A stretch of 64,000 bases of DNA from Steromphala cineraria (Eukaryota; Mollusca; Gastropoda; Trochida; Trochidae): the NCBI GenBank assembly GCA_916613615.1, contig OU744735.1, forward strand, positions 42,543,468-42,607,467, read 5' to 3'. Shown piece after piece: positions 1-10,938 of the stretch. Positions within the stretch are counted from its first letter, which is position 1. The number at the start of each line of letters is the position of its first letter. The notes under the pieces were generated by a model. That model made no database searches, was not told the DNA's origin, and saw nothing but the letters and a program-made list of their open reading frames with translations. The position numbers were made by a program, and so were the translations under genes.

Positions 1-168
1 GAATCCGAGAAATCTGTGATGAACATATTAACGGTTAACATAATTTTTCACTGATTATTTAATGTTATCTACACAATCAAAATGAGGTACTTGTGTTTCC
101 GGTTTGAATACAGACTATGGACATTTGGTATAATGTACCTTGCACAATATTTTTACTTACTATTTCAG

Positions 169-1410
169 AAACAGAAATCTATCTGTTGGCCATGTCTCCC
201 TCTAACCCATACATCACGGCTTCAACAGATTCCACATCCAGGCACTGGAAGGTTACATTCCCGGATGTCGGCACAAGCATTTCGGAAGGTGTCAAAACGA
301 ATGCCAGAGACATTCCACCGGGAAGAAGAGACGTGTATGTGCTTGATCCAAACCTCGAAACAGGAAAAGCTAGAAAGGAAAAAGCCGTGTTGGTTGAAGT
401 GGACAAAAACATCCAAATATATATGTCGAACTTCGTAAAGATTTCTTCCCCGTTACCTATATCTGCATTAGGTACAAAGTATATAATCAACTGTATGGAT
501 TTGGAGGATGTGACTGAGGTTTTAGTGATTGTATCCCACGACCAGAAAACTGAAGTTAGTATTACACTAGGTAACGACAGTGCTGTCACCCACTTTGGTA
601 AAATGTATACTGACGGAGAAAAGTGGAGAGTTATTCTTGGCGAGTATGAGACATTCTCCATAGAGAGTACAACATTCTGTGGGACCCTGATAGAGAGTGA
701 GAAACCAATAGCTGTGTTTCTTGAAACCAAACATCCACCCTCGACCTCTATTTCCTCGATGAGTTTGAGACAACAAATCCTGCCTGCTGGTCTCAATGGA
801 AAAGAGTATTTTGTGTCTGTAGATAATCCTCAAAGTTACAACATTGATGCTACGTATTGCCTCCATATTTACTCGGAGTCATCGACATCTGTAACATTCA
901 GTGATGGAAACGACGAGATTGTTTTTTCGAATCACTATCAAAAACAACTCAGTCCAAACACGGGTGTGTTCTTCACCACAACAGAGCCAGTTCCTGTATT
1001 TCTCTGTAGGAAAGTGAAAAGTCAAAATGAAACAACAGGAACATGCATGGTTTTACCGCCAACAACGCTGTACAAATATGATACAATACTTCCAATAAAT
1101 ATGCCAGTCCAATCTACGTACAAGATTCTTTGCAAGCACAATACGTCCGTGGAGGTCATCTTACAAAGCGGAATAACCTCTAAACAAGTACTTCCGGTCA
1201 TATGGGAAGTTGACCAAGGGTCAGAGTTCAAGGTTGGAACCTTTCGTTATTCTCCGTCCGTCGAAGAGTTCAGCTTCAACAGTTTCTTTCACGTGACGTC
1301 AGATCATCGATTTGCCGTTCTTGGGTTCGATCAGTATTCGATCTTCAATGGCGGATATGAGGCCATCCCCGGAATTGAAAACGGGCCGGAAATGAAAGAA
1401 AATGGAAATG
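169..1410 (+). CDS. IgGFc-binding-domain membrane protein, ectodomain exon (internal exon, 5' part of gene missing)
   Basis: This exon encodes about 414 residues that read like the IgGFc-binding protein N-terminal domain. That is a beta-rich, von Willebrand-associated extracellular module of Fc-gamma-binding protein and many invertebrate surface or secreted proteins. Visible hallmarks are the early Y-x-x-x-S-P-x-N type segment, alternating beta-strand blocks, paired cysteines, and the C-terminal block HRFAVLGF followed by GGYEAIPG, which corresponds to the family's ending around a G-Y-x-x-P-G motif. An acceptor (TACTTACTATTTCAG) ends at 168 and a donor GTGAGA begins at 1411. The ATG at 117 lies in the upstream intron and is not the real start. 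The exon starts one base into a codon and ends in phase 1, matching the transmembrane exon at 1992. The signal-peptide exon must lie upstream of the window. The likely site is the cell surface; ligand unknown. Similarity is judged by eye, not by search. Confidence 0.82.
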
Positions 1411-1678
1411 GTGAGACTAATTCTAACACATTTTAACTGAAATTTTAATTTATAAATTTTAACAAGAGAATGTTTTTAACAATTTTTAAAAGCTTGATAG
1501 ACAGCTTGAAGAGTCGAAGTCGAGTGCCTGGTATCATACCACATCGCAATAGAAGAACATAATTAGAAGTCGCCCTAAAACTCTACTTTGACTAGAAGAC
1601 AGCCACAATTAATTATTTCTTCCTAATTTTGTTTCTGATACGGAATGAGCAATGAAGCCATTTCACTATGGCCTATAA

Positions 1679-1991
1679 TACGTATATCTGTCAAAATATA
1701 TTTAATTGCTGAAGAAGTACCGATTGCGCCTGTAAATATTGATTGGGGTTATCTCATTAAAGCATGTTTTTTTAAATACGTAAATCTTCTGTCAAAATAT
1801 ATTTAATTGCTGAAGAAGTACCGATTGTTCTAGCCTGTAAATATTGATTGGGGTTATCTCATTAAAGCATGTTTTTAGATAGTATTACGTAAATCTTCTG
1901 TCAAAATATATTTAATTGCTGAAAAAGTACCGATTGTGCTAGCCTGTAAATAGTGATTGGAGTTATCTCATTAAAGCATGTTTTTTCACAG
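1679..1991 (+). repeat. Three tandem copies of a ~105-bp unit in the intron, running into the 3' splice site
   Basis: Near-identical units begin at about 1681, 1778 and 1886. Each contains TCTGTCAAAATATATTTAAT, an AAGTACCGATTG block and ATTAAAGCATGTTTTT. The third copy ends in GTTTTTTCACAG, which is the acceptor of the transmembrane exon. The unit therefore carries the polypyrimidine tract of a functional splice site. Confidence 0.85.
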
Positions 1992-2082
1992 GTTCTCAGA
2001 CTTCTATAGCTTTGACTATCGGAGCATCCTGCGGCGTGATCATTCTTCTACTGGTTGTCGTGTTAGCAGTTTGTGTTTACAA
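1992..2082 (+). CDS. Same gene: transmembrane-helix exon
   Basis: This 91-nt exon lies between TTTTTTCACAG (ending 1991) and donor GTGAGT at 2083. Joined to base 1410 it reads GSQTSIALTIGASCG, then VIILLLVVVLAVCVY, a single strongly hydrophobic span of about 23 residues followed by Lys. Phase 1 in and phase 2 out fit both neighbouring exons exactly. It makes the product a type I single-pass membrane protein. The exon is too short to show up as a conventional ORF. Confidence 0.85.
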
Positions 2083-2933
2083 GTGAGTTGGAAATAATTT
2101 GTTATCATATGGTTGAGATCCCGAAAGGCCAGGATAAAGCCTGTCTCATTTAAATCAAATATAAGATTCGTTCTCTAAGCTAAAACGAGTGACACCCAAA
2201 TACGAAAATTATCTTGATTTGATTTTAATGAGATTTAGATATAGCCGTCAAAATTGTCAAGGTACTTCAGAGGTTGTTATGTTCGAAACCAAAAGATATT
2301 AAAGGGACAGTCAAATCGGGGTATTTTGGGGAAACGAAATTGGATTGGTATTTCATTTTATGCATATAATGTATCCAGTACATGATTATAACACATTCAA
2401 ATTGGGGCAACATGTTTGTTGTTATATATTTGACAACTTGATAAGAAGTACACAAAACAATAATAACAATGATAAGTGAAGAAAACAATTGACGTTTGGG
2501 ATGTGAAAAGCACTGCTACAGTGTAACGATGACTTGTTGTTAAATCTTAGTACTAATATTGTTTTTAATGTGTGAATATTCTATCAATAGATATAGTTTC
2601 AATTAAATAAAATTGATCAAGGAACGTAATTTTATTATAACATTTTCAAGATAAACACAATCGCTGAGGTAGATAGGTTACTCTTTAAAGATATTGTCTT
2701 ACATGGAAGCACCTTGAGTATATATATATCGATGTACAACTCTGACTATCAATATGTTTCATACGTTTTCTAACAATGGTACCAGTAGGGTCAGTGTCAG
2801 TAGTTTTTTTTCATTTCTTTTATTATTTCAACTCAAACTGAAAGGCTCAAGCAACTGAGAGAAATATTGAATTTCATGAAATGAATCGAGAACATTGAAT
2901 CATATTTTATTTTATTTTTTACATTTTTATCAG
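2083..2933 (+). other. Last intron of the IgGFc-binding-domain gene
   Basis: AT-rich intron with donor GTGAGT at 2083 and acceptor ATCAG ending at 2933. No nested gene was recognised. The reverse-strand ORF at 2267-2488 is low-complexity chance coding. Confidence 0.7.
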
Positions 2934-3120
2934 ATTGAAAAGAAGACGCGGACGACTTGCTCCAAAGGATGGAAAAACGAAGTCAAATAAAGTTATTCAG
3001 GACGGTGGTCAAAACAGGAAGCAAAAAGGATCACAAGACAAGCGTCCTTCCAGTCAGAATAACTTAAATATGGCTGACGACTTGAGGGGAGCTGTAAAAG
3101 TCAGCGAGACATTTATATGA
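2934..3120 (+). CDS. Same gene: cytoplasmic-tail exon with stop
   Basis: The acceptor TTTTTATCAG ends at 2933. The two bases carried from the previous exon plus the first A make a Lys codon, and the frame then stays open to TGA at 3118-3120, giving a tail of about 62 residues. The tail is basic next to the membrane (KRRRGR, a stop-transfer signal) and rich in K, Q, N and S. No ITAM, ITIM, TIR or death-domain motif is visible. A tyrosine-free, short tail suggests either no intrinsic signalling or adaptor-based signalling; this is inference. No canonical AATAAA was found just downstream. Confidence 0.82.
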
Positions 3121-3890
3121 AAGTGAATTTCTGCTTATTCCGAATATTTGAGAGGAAAATATAAATTGCTTTTTCCAACATTTTGCTTATTTGTTATCAA
3201 GCCTTTCACAACAGATTATGATAATAACATAGAAGAAATATCAGCGATATCTTAAAACAAGTTTGGTAGATGTCTTCTAGCGATAAATGACAAATAAGAT
3301 AAATAATAAGTTTTTGTGCTTAACTAATTTTGTTTGGTATATTTTCAGAAGTACGTATCAAAGTGTTTGAAATGATTTTGGTAAATCGTCGCACTTAGAT
3401 GACATGATTTTAGCGTTAATCAAACATATTCTTAATATATGAATTGTGAATAATTAGCAACGATTATGAATTCTCTCAAGTGGTGGATAAGTCAAAACAT
3501 CCTTAGCCAACCTCTGTTGTAATAACAGGAATACTCGGGCTTGAAAGGGAGAAGTTTAATTGCATGCAATCAAAATTGAGTGAGGCCCTTTCAAAAGTAT
3601 TAATCTAAAAATCCTCATACATTTCCGTATTCTTTGAGAAATCTAAATCTTATTCGTCTCAGCACTTGTGTCACTTTGAGAAAACACGGTCAGGTAGTTT
3701 GGCGACGTTATAGTGCCATAGGCCTCGGTGAAAACGAGCGAAAAGTAGTAAAAAGGTAGTAAACTATGCTGCAAAAGTCGGTATAGGTTCGTAAAATCAT
3801 TTTTTTTAAACTTTCATAACGGGTGAACAAACTTTGTTCACAAAAACATTGTCCGAGTAAGAAACGGGAGTAATCATATCGAGCGAGCTG
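3121..3890. other. AT-rich 3' flank without recognised gene
   Basis: 3'UTR and intergenic sequence after the stop at 3120. No clear poly(A) signal, gene or ordered repeat was seen before the Tc1/mariner relic. Confidence 0.4.
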
Positions 3891-3894
3891 TTAG

Positions 3895-4430
3895 CATGCG
3901 AGGAATGGGGGCAACACAGGTCCATATTGTGCATGACACCAGCATACAGGCAGGACCCAGGACAAGCCGAGAAACGGAACACCACATAGAAGATCTACAC
4001 TTACGAAGCAACGGCGGCGTCAACAGCAGCAACAGCTCTAGAACTCGCATGATTCAACGCAAGTACTACGCAGACTTTGTTCTGCAGATATCAGACCTTG
4101 TCGTCCCTTCAGAGGAATATTCTTGATCTCCCAACATCGACGTAAGAGACTAAAGTGGGCATCACAATATCAACGTTGTTCCATAGCCTGCCTGTTCCCC
4201 TGACATGTACCCAATATATCAACTATGGGACCATCTTGACCGACAAATAAGGAACTGTCAGCGGCCGTCTGTGACGATAAATAAGATGAACATGCCTCTG
4301 AGGGAAGAATTAATATTTTCATCTAACGGCAACAAAACGTAGAACGTCATCGATGAGGAGACGTATCACTGCCTGCACCGATGCCAAAGGTGGACATACA
4401 AGTCACTCAAACCTTTGGTGTAACTTTTGA
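3895..4430 (+). pseudogene. Decayed Tc1/mariner-type transposase
   Basis: Fragments in several frames line up in the order expected for a Tc1-like DDE transposase. First is a helix-turn-helix remnant (GRTQDKPRNGTPH) near 3950-3980. Next is a RRKRLKWASQY block at 4140-4170, corresponding to the family's R-x-x-R-L-x-W-A segment. Then comes SPDMYPIYQLWDHLDRQIR at about 4198-4255, and finally a SMRRRITACTDAKGGHT end near 4350-4400. Multiple frameshifts and stops prevent any product. In the family, the third catalytic acidic residue lies in the P-I-E-x-x-W-D stretch; here that position reads Tyr. The only open piece is 76 codons at 3896-4126, in the wrong frame for most of the domain. Terminal inverted repeats were not resolved. 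Confidence 0.75.
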
Positions 4431-4659
4431 GAAATTTGAAATCAAACATATCGATTCTGATATCGCTTAAAAGTACGATTTTTTACCCCACCACTGTTCA
4501 ATGAGCGCCTGCAAATCATGTGCAAGTTGTATGCTTATCATAATGTGCCTCAATGATGATCTAAAACTATTCTTTTGTATAAACCAAAGTGTACACTGAT
4601 ATGATTTCTTTTGTTTTCTTTATTACTCTTTAAACCCTAACTATACTTTCGTTTGCCGC

Positions 4660-4905
4660 GTAGTTTCTATCCTGGATGGTAGGAAACGATGTCGACGGAG
4701 GACAATGGAGGCAACGTTGGTGCCTGTAAACATTTTTGGTGACCATTTTTCTACTTTGTGGTTGAAGTTACAATTTTTACCCGAGCCGGGGTACATACAC
4801 AGGTCAGTTGAGACGCCAGGGCATCCACAACAACGTCGTCGACCTGAGCTAACCCGACTCGGCGGAGGTGAAGACTAAACGACATCGTGATTTCAGTCCG
4901 GCGCT
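4660..4905 (+). repeat. Dispersed non-coding repeat R1, copy 1
   Basis: Shares with 11765-12035 (opposite strand) an ordered set of blocks: GGCAACGTT, TTTACCCGAG, CACAGGTCAGT, AGACGCCAGGG, CGTCGACCTGAGCT and CCGACTCG. The pair shows a mobile or formerly mobile repeat; no coding capacity or terminal repeats were seen. Confidence 0.6.
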
Positions 4906-5399
4906 GGTCATAGCGAGTCTGCCGAAAGAGCGTTTAACACATGAAAGTTACACAAAGAAAATATTAGGTGGACAAACAAGAATGAGAGATCAGAGGTCAC
5001 GCTTGTTATCAGCTAATTAATTATCATTGATAATATAAGTGGATGAAATTCTCACACTGACATGTGGTGATGGTGGGCGTTTATACTGCTACACTAGGAT
5101 ATACTAGTATTTGTATAGAGCCAGTATCAAGATCAGAAAGCGCTGCTCAAAGGCAGTTTTTCCTCGATCATTTGATATCAGTTTTCATAACACATCTCTG
5201 AGACCATCTCAACTCCCTGGGGTCATACAACACGTGCAGTCATGTGACGTACAGCGTTTATATCACTCTCAATCCTTACGATGTACCAATTTACAGCTGG
5301 GTGGACTAGGATACATATTCAGTGTTTTGTCCAAGTTTACTGCAGGTTGCTGTACCTACAACTCACCAACCGACAACTCGGTGTTTGCACGTTAACATC
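4906..5399. other. No recognised gene
   Basis: Includes a 94-codon open frame (5111-5395) with no recognisable domain and no convincing splice or start context. Treated as chance. Confidence 0.3.
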
Positions 5400-5592
5400 T
5401 GACCACTATCTGGTAATTTGCCAATGGATTCAATGGTTTTTTTGAGTACACAGGATTGTGTACTTGCATTAGGGGTTGCGACAACATTGAAAGAGTCTGC
5501 AAAGAAAATTGACTCCAAGGTTTTTTTTACACCCGGTCGCAGTCAGGGCTCGAACATTCGGCGCTTGCCGACTCGACCACCGCGATTATTTG
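5400..5592 (-). mobile_element. tRNA-derived SINE, minus strand
   Basis: Read on the minus strand from 5590 it has a pol III A box (TGGTCGAGTCGG, 5568-5579) and a B box (GTTCGAGCCC, 5546-5555). GACTGCGACCGGGTGT and a non-tRNA body follow. The A-to-B box spacing of about 25 bp is shorter than in a true tRNA, and the arms do not fold into a cloverleaf, so it is a SINE head rather than a tRNA gene. Confidence 0.55.
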
Positions 5593-6184
5593 AAGTATAG
5601 TTTTGCTCATCATTTACATGTACTTATTATTTATAAAATATGTTTTAATTCTAATGATTTGTTGGTATGTTTCTGGCATTGAGTAACAGCTCCTGATTTA
5701 AAATTCATCCAAGGTGTGTCTTGTTGAGAGACAATTTGTGTACAGGTAGACTTTGATTAACGCCAATAAATTGTAAATTTGAAGGTTTAATCTCTAATAA
5801 AAACCATCTTGGCACCGCATGCAAAATGTCTAGCTACATAATAATCAATCATGAAAAGATTGATGAGCTACGTAACCGATGGCTTATACCAATATGCAGT
5901 ACCGGTACCGTTATTTAGCATATCACGTATGTTAAACTATATATGGAGAAGAATTGTCATGTTACGGGAGTTGGGAAGTACTCAAAGAGCTGGTATTTAG
6001 GATTTTACGGCCCTTCATCTTATCAGAGCATAGAACTGTACTAAGCTCAACAAGCAAACTCACAACAGGATAGAGGTAACAAAAGCCATAAAGGGTAACA
6101 GAACAGACTATAGCAGATACCAAAACTGATATTACAAATAGGTCAAGAAAGGGTCAGAAAACAACCAAAATCAACAAAACCCGG

Positions 6185-6485
6185 GGAAACTAGAGGTACA
6201 ATTACAAAAATGATGAGACCGAAACGCCAAATGATAATACTTCGTAGGACATAAAATGATTAACAGAAACAATGAGACCAAAATACACAAAATGAAAATA
6301 CTTCCTGGGATATAAAATTATCAACAGAAACATTAAGACCGAACCACCAAATAATAATACTTCATAGGACATAAAATTATCAACAGAAACAATTAGACTG
6401 AAACGCCAAATGATAATGATTCATTGGACGTAAAGTTATCAATGGAAACAATTAGACTGAAACACCAAATAATAATACTTCATAC
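6185..6485 (+). repeat. Five tandem copies of a ~60-bp unit
   Basis: Unit landmarks GAGACC/TAGACTG + AAACGCCAAATGATAATAC + ACATAAAATTATCAACAG recur at about 6215, 6274, 6335, 6394 and 6453, giving a 59-61 bp period. The copies are diverged by point changes. No reading frame spans it. Confidence 0.75.
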
Positions 6486-7712
6486 TTTGATATTGTACTA
6501 ACGCTCAGCATATTTAAGGCGCTTAGTTTGTATCGATATAATTTCACAGGTAACTTTGTGTCATTACACCGTAGCCTGTTAATCTAAGCTCAAAGCTTAC
6601 AGTAAGGATTAATAAACCTCGGGTGTTGGAAGGCGAGATGGCCTTATTATTGACAACAATGGAAAGTAGCAACAATAAGCACAGCTCATCCAATACACAG
6701 ACATAATTGACGCCCCGTTTTATAACTGGATAAATAACTAAACAATCGGTATCTTTAATTACTAGTGTAAGTTCTTATCGATTACAAGTACGAAAAATGG
6801 TGACATAACATCAACTCACTTTGAGAGGAGTACTAAATTGATAACACGGCTGTCAAACATTCACGGACATACATGCTGTTTACCTTAAAACACCAAGTCA
6901 CGTCCAATGATACTGTACGTGTACTTACTGTTGGATACCATGTAAGAAGTTGGCGGCCCCGCTGAATTTGTCAGCAATTCACCTTGATACAACTCTTCAG
7001 GGGTCTGTGACAGATTTTGGGACTTTCCAAGGTAAGTTCTCGTTGACAGGCATGTCATTATTTATGATATATTTTTGGTACCAAATCATTTAAAGCTCTG
7101 CATAATATTTAAAGATATATCGGTATATTTTCTTACATATTTTTCATTTGATAAACATGTAAATTTAAAGATTAACGTGCCATGGTTTCTCATGCGTCGC
7201 TGAACTAGTGTTACTGTAAAACAAGTAGAAATAAAAATTCTGAATCTCCGTCTCACTTATATTTGTTTACTGTCCCCTCCGTCTGTCTCATCAATCGCTG
7301 AACGGTTGGTTATGTGAAAGCCAGATACAAATATAATATTTTGTCTCTCCGCCCTAGTTCTAGACTAACTTATAGTCCCTGGAAAAAAAGAGTTCATGAG
7401 AAAATTTGTCATATTAATTTCTGATATAAAATAATTGAAAGGAGCTCTAAAGAAGACTTAACTTCCCAAAGCTGAGTCTGTGTCTAGACTTGCCAACATT
7501 TTCTAGACTTAAGGAGGCTCCTGTGTTATGTTTTGCTTTAGGGTCGAGATAATAGACTTGCTGAACTGACAAATGGTTCTTTGTATTTCAAATATTGCTT
7601 ATGAGACATACATAACACACAGTTACAAGCTCTATCGTAAATGATTGAAGTGTATTTACTGAATATGGGGGGGGGGGATTTCAAATATTACATAGCTGCA
7701 TCTAGTGAGTTA
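6486..7712. other. AT-rich intergenic stretch
   Basis: No gene, RNA gene or ordered repeat recognised. A G-run of about nine bases lies near 7669. Confidence 0.35.
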
Positions 7713-7937
7713 TATAATAATAATAACACTTTATTGTCCTCAGTACATACACATATATTGGAAATTTGTCTTCTGTTGAAGCACCTGGCAGCCACAGTGC
7801 AGCGCCAGTTGATGCCTTGTTCTGCCTTTACAATGCTGAGTGTCAAGCAAGACAGCAGCATCTCCCACCTTTTCACGTCTTTTGGTATGACGCGACCGGG
7901 AATCGAACCCCGATCTTCCGGGTGACGGGCGGACACA
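7713..7937 (-). mobile_element. tRNA-derived SINE, minus strand (same family as 24958-25201)
   Basis: On the minus strand the order is a tRNA-like 3' half with B box GGTTCGATTCC (complement at 7899-7909), GGTCGCGTCATACCAAAAGA, a conserved body with TGTCTTGCTTGACACTCAG and CACTGTGGCTGC, then an ATAAAGTGTTATTATTATTA tail. The body closely matches the copy at 24958. The tRNA 5' half with the A box is not recognisable here, so this copy is 5'-altered or truncated. Short ORFs across it are shadows. Confidence 0.85.
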
Positions 7938-8087
7938 GTTGTTCAATGCAATACATTCTGTAATTGCAGCCATTTTCTCATGAATTCATTTGATTAATAT
8001 TTCATTCTATATCTATTTTTTTCCACCAAAACCAAAACTACACAAGTCCATATTGTTATTGCCTATCTGTCTAGGTGCAGCCCAATA

Positions 8088-8693
8088 ATGGAGGCTGCAG
8101 CATTAGGACCGTATATCTGTGCTGAGTGTGGGGAGGTTCTGAAGACAGCGGGTCGTCTACAGGAACACATGAAGGAGCACAGTGGAGGGAAACAATACAA
8201 GTGTAACGAGTGTGATAAATCATATGCAAAATCAGGGAGTTTGGTTATCCACATGAGAAGTCACACTGGAGAGAGACCCTACAAATGTCGGGAGTGTGAT
8301 AAGACCTTTGTGAAATCTAACCAACTATACGACCACATGAAGCTTCATACTGGGGAGGGTCTTCACACGTGCATTGTGTGTTCCAAGACGTTCCCGCAGG
8401 AGAAGAGTTTGAAGTCTCACATGACAGTCCACACAGGAGCAAGACCATTTCAGTGTTCCGTGTGTGATAAACGATTCAGTGTGGAGTCCAGTTTTCGCAA
8501 ACACATGCAGATTCATACTGGAGAGAGAAATTTCAAGTGCAGTGAGTGTGGAAGGACATTCATTCAATCATCTAACCTACGGATTCACATGAGAACACAT
8601 ACTGGAGAGAAACCTTACCAGTGTGTCCAGTGTGGTAAAACGTTTGCTCAGAAATCTACCCTCCAAAAACATATGCGGAGTCACAAGTCATAG
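8088..8693 (+). CDS. C2H2 zinc-finger protein with seven fingers
   Basis: 201 residues consisting almost entirely of seven tandem C2H2 (Krueppel-type) fingers, from YICAECG near residue 9 to the last His at about 198. Each has the C-x2-C-x12-H-x3-H spacing, and most are joined by TGE[KR]P[YF]-like linkers. Such arrays bind DNA in the nucleus, usually as transcription factors. No KRAB, BTB or other effector domain is encoded here. The ATG at 8088 has G at +4. Possible 3' splice sites (CTGTCTAG ending 8074, GTGCAG ending 8080) lie just upstream with the frame open, so this may be the last exon of a longer protein. A nonstandard first finger linker (SGGKQ) follows finger 1. The gene shares the CDKTF-type finger style with the large gene at 14637, suggesting related local duplicates. 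Confidence 0.85.
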   Translation: MEAAALGPYICAECGEVLKTAGRLQEHMKEHSGGKQYKCNECDKSYAKSGSLVIHMRSHTGERPYKCRECDKTFVKSNQLYDHMKLHTGEGLHTCIVCSKTFPQEKSLKSHMTVHTGARPFQCSVCDKRFSVESSFRKHMQIHTGERNFKCSECGRTFIQSSNLRIHMRTHTGEKPYQCVQCGKTFAQKSTLQKHMRSHKS

Positions 8694-8819
8694 CGTGTGT
8701 TGTGTTTTGGCCTTTAACATGTCTGCTCTAACTATTTAAGCGTTCTCAAAAACCAAGTTACAACTCAATAACAACTGTTTGATTGGGCAGCCGTTACCAA
8801 TTCTGTTACAAAATCGAGA

Positions 8820-8968
8820 TCGAAGACAGACAGATATTGTATTCAGTCTCACCTCTTATGTACATAGAATGCTGACACATTGCTAAAAGACATGAGCCAC
8901 CCAAATTATGTAATAGGTTTAATGAGAGACTAATCGTCGTAAAGTGACGCTTAAAAAGAACAACAGTT
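8820..8968 (-). mobile_element. Retroposon-like repeat with (CAGA)n end, copy 1
   Basis: Shares with 23277-23415 the order GACAGACAGAT, TATTCAGTCTCACCTCTTA, GAGCCACCC, GAGAGACTA and TTAAAAAGA. On the minus strand this ends in GAGACTGAATAAA-like sequence followed by a (CTGT)n tail, as expected for a SINE or LINE 3' end. Confidence 0.5.
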
Positions 8969-10938
8969 TATAAATACATAGGATTAAACTACATATAACA
9001 TGATAAACGTGCTAAAAATATACATGTAAATAATTAGAAATATGATACATTGCATTACAGTAAAATGGGAATCGAATTTGAATTTGAATTTGAAAACCCA
9101 TTCTTTTCATTGTTCCCGGGACAAGAATTGAACCGTGACGTCAAAGCACGGTTTCTACCGTGACGTCACAATGAAAAAGTGATATTTTGCCCAAGGGCAA
9201 CATATGAAAAATATGAATCTCGGTATGACTGCCCTCGAAGGTAAAAAATATTAGTTTCATTAACGGCCACAATATTTAAATAAAAGTTTTATTATGACTC
9301 TCTTCGTATTTGTTAACAATATTATAATTATCATAAATATTGCCATCGAAACATCCATGGCATGGCGGAAAAGTCATAAAAATGGAGGTAGAATGTGTTA
9401 TTTAAAAAGTAGGAATTATCATAAATTTCAAATTTATATTAAGCAGTATTTCGTGTCATTTAATTGCACTGCCTTTTGTAAATTTTATTTTGTATCGACC
9501 TAAAAGTTTGTACAAGATGAAAGGTAGGTAAACAAATATCTCTCTTAAATACATTCGTTCACTAGATACAAAGAACTTGTGTTGACAGCTACATGTCAAT
9601 TAGCAACGCTGCCAGGTAATTAACAAAGTAAACGAGATCCTTTATGAATTTCGGCTGAATCGTCAATTAACTTGTTTACATAAGATTTAGATTGACACGA
9701 CAGGACAGGTTTATTGTGTTTACCTGGTATCGATATACAGAGGTGTCGCGTCTATCCTTGGTTTAAAGGTACGGCCTTCGTCATAACAGTGCATTCTGGG
9801 ACAGCAATTAGACCTTTAGGAACCATGGTAAAGGTTACTGCATTTGAAGGTAGGTTGGAATATTATATATGTTGTTATGTGGAGATAGAAAGGAGACAAT
9901 ATATACATATGATTGAACGACAATATTCGGATCTAGTGAGAAAGTTAGGGACTTGTTTTGATATGAAATTAATAAAATACAATATAAAATATCTTTTAAA
10001 AATGACGGTATTAGTCTTTTAAGGAACTTTCCAAAGGAGACAGAAGGATATGTTATGTAGAGTTATGAATGTTACGAGAATTTAGATAATGTGTTATAAA
10101 GGAAAGTGGACATAGAAGTAGAATGACAAAATACATTTAGTTGCTATACAAAGTCAGTGGCAGATATAATTAATGGGCCTGTCAGTCGAACAAGGAGTTA
10201 GGGGAAGATTTAAGGTGGAGTTGGACTCGATATATTCTGGGTAATGAGTTACTTTAGTATGACACGCAATATTAGGAAGATAAGTAGATTTCCGGATCGA
10301 CAAGAGTCAGAATAATAATTAACAGACAGGATAAAGACAAAAGGGTGGAAAAGTTTTGATCAGTAGGGAACTTCGAAATATGTAAATGTGACCTATGAAC
10401 TGTGCAAGGATTGGTAGGCTAATTAGAGTACCGCCTGTCAGAATGATTGACGGGACGCGTGTTTAAGATACGAAGGTTGGGGATAGGAGAGCAGGGGGCG
10501 GAAAAACAAAAGGTCGGGAAAAGAAGCAGACGTCGTGAGCCTGGGACCGGACTCAAGATGCAGGACATAAGACGGGTGAATATGTTAGGTGTAGTAGTTT
10601 AATGGAGCTAGGGTTAGCTTAGGTTAAAGATAGGGTTAGGAGAGTGATAACAAAGATCATGAGATTGGTGTAACTGTGAATGTTGTTAAATAAAATTGTA
10701 AAATGTTATTGGCGTAATATCTCAGCAGCAAGCGAGTTCCCCTGGGCCAATGGGCCCTAGTAAACACAGAACATAACAATATGGCTAATACTTCATAAAA
10801 TGATCTTAATACAAAATGTAGTAACTAAAACACGTTCAGGATGTGTAAGTAAAGTTTGATAAGACCCTCTGAACATAAATATACCCGAGGTTTCATACTT
10901 ACGATGAATTTATTGATAAATTGATAAGTGTTGTATTT
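8969..10938. other. Intergenic stretch with one weak first-exon candidate
   Basis: No gene can be supported. A short (GAATTT)n run lies at about 9073-9093, and two GTGACGTCA-containing repeats at 9136-9168. At 9825 an ATG in a strong ACCATGG context reads eight codons (MVKVTAFE) to a GTAGGT donor at 9850, but no partner exon was found. An AATAAA at about 10690 has no clear coding partner. Confidence 0.3.

Noticed and set aside
117..168. ATG at 117 as start of the IgGFc-binding-domain protein
   Set aside because: It lies upstream of a good 3' splice site ending at 168 and encodes no signal peptide; the open frame there is intronic read-through.
179..866. Minus-strand ORFs of 99-205 codons over the ectodomain exon
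   Set aside because: Antisense to a well-supported coding exon; no domain features.
5111..5395. 94-codon plus ORF
   Set aside because: No recognisable domain, start context or splice partner; adjacent to a SINE.
10580..10790. Possible LTR ending in ...ACATAACA with an internal AATAAA
   Set aside because: No second LTR, primer binding site or gag/pol sequence found.
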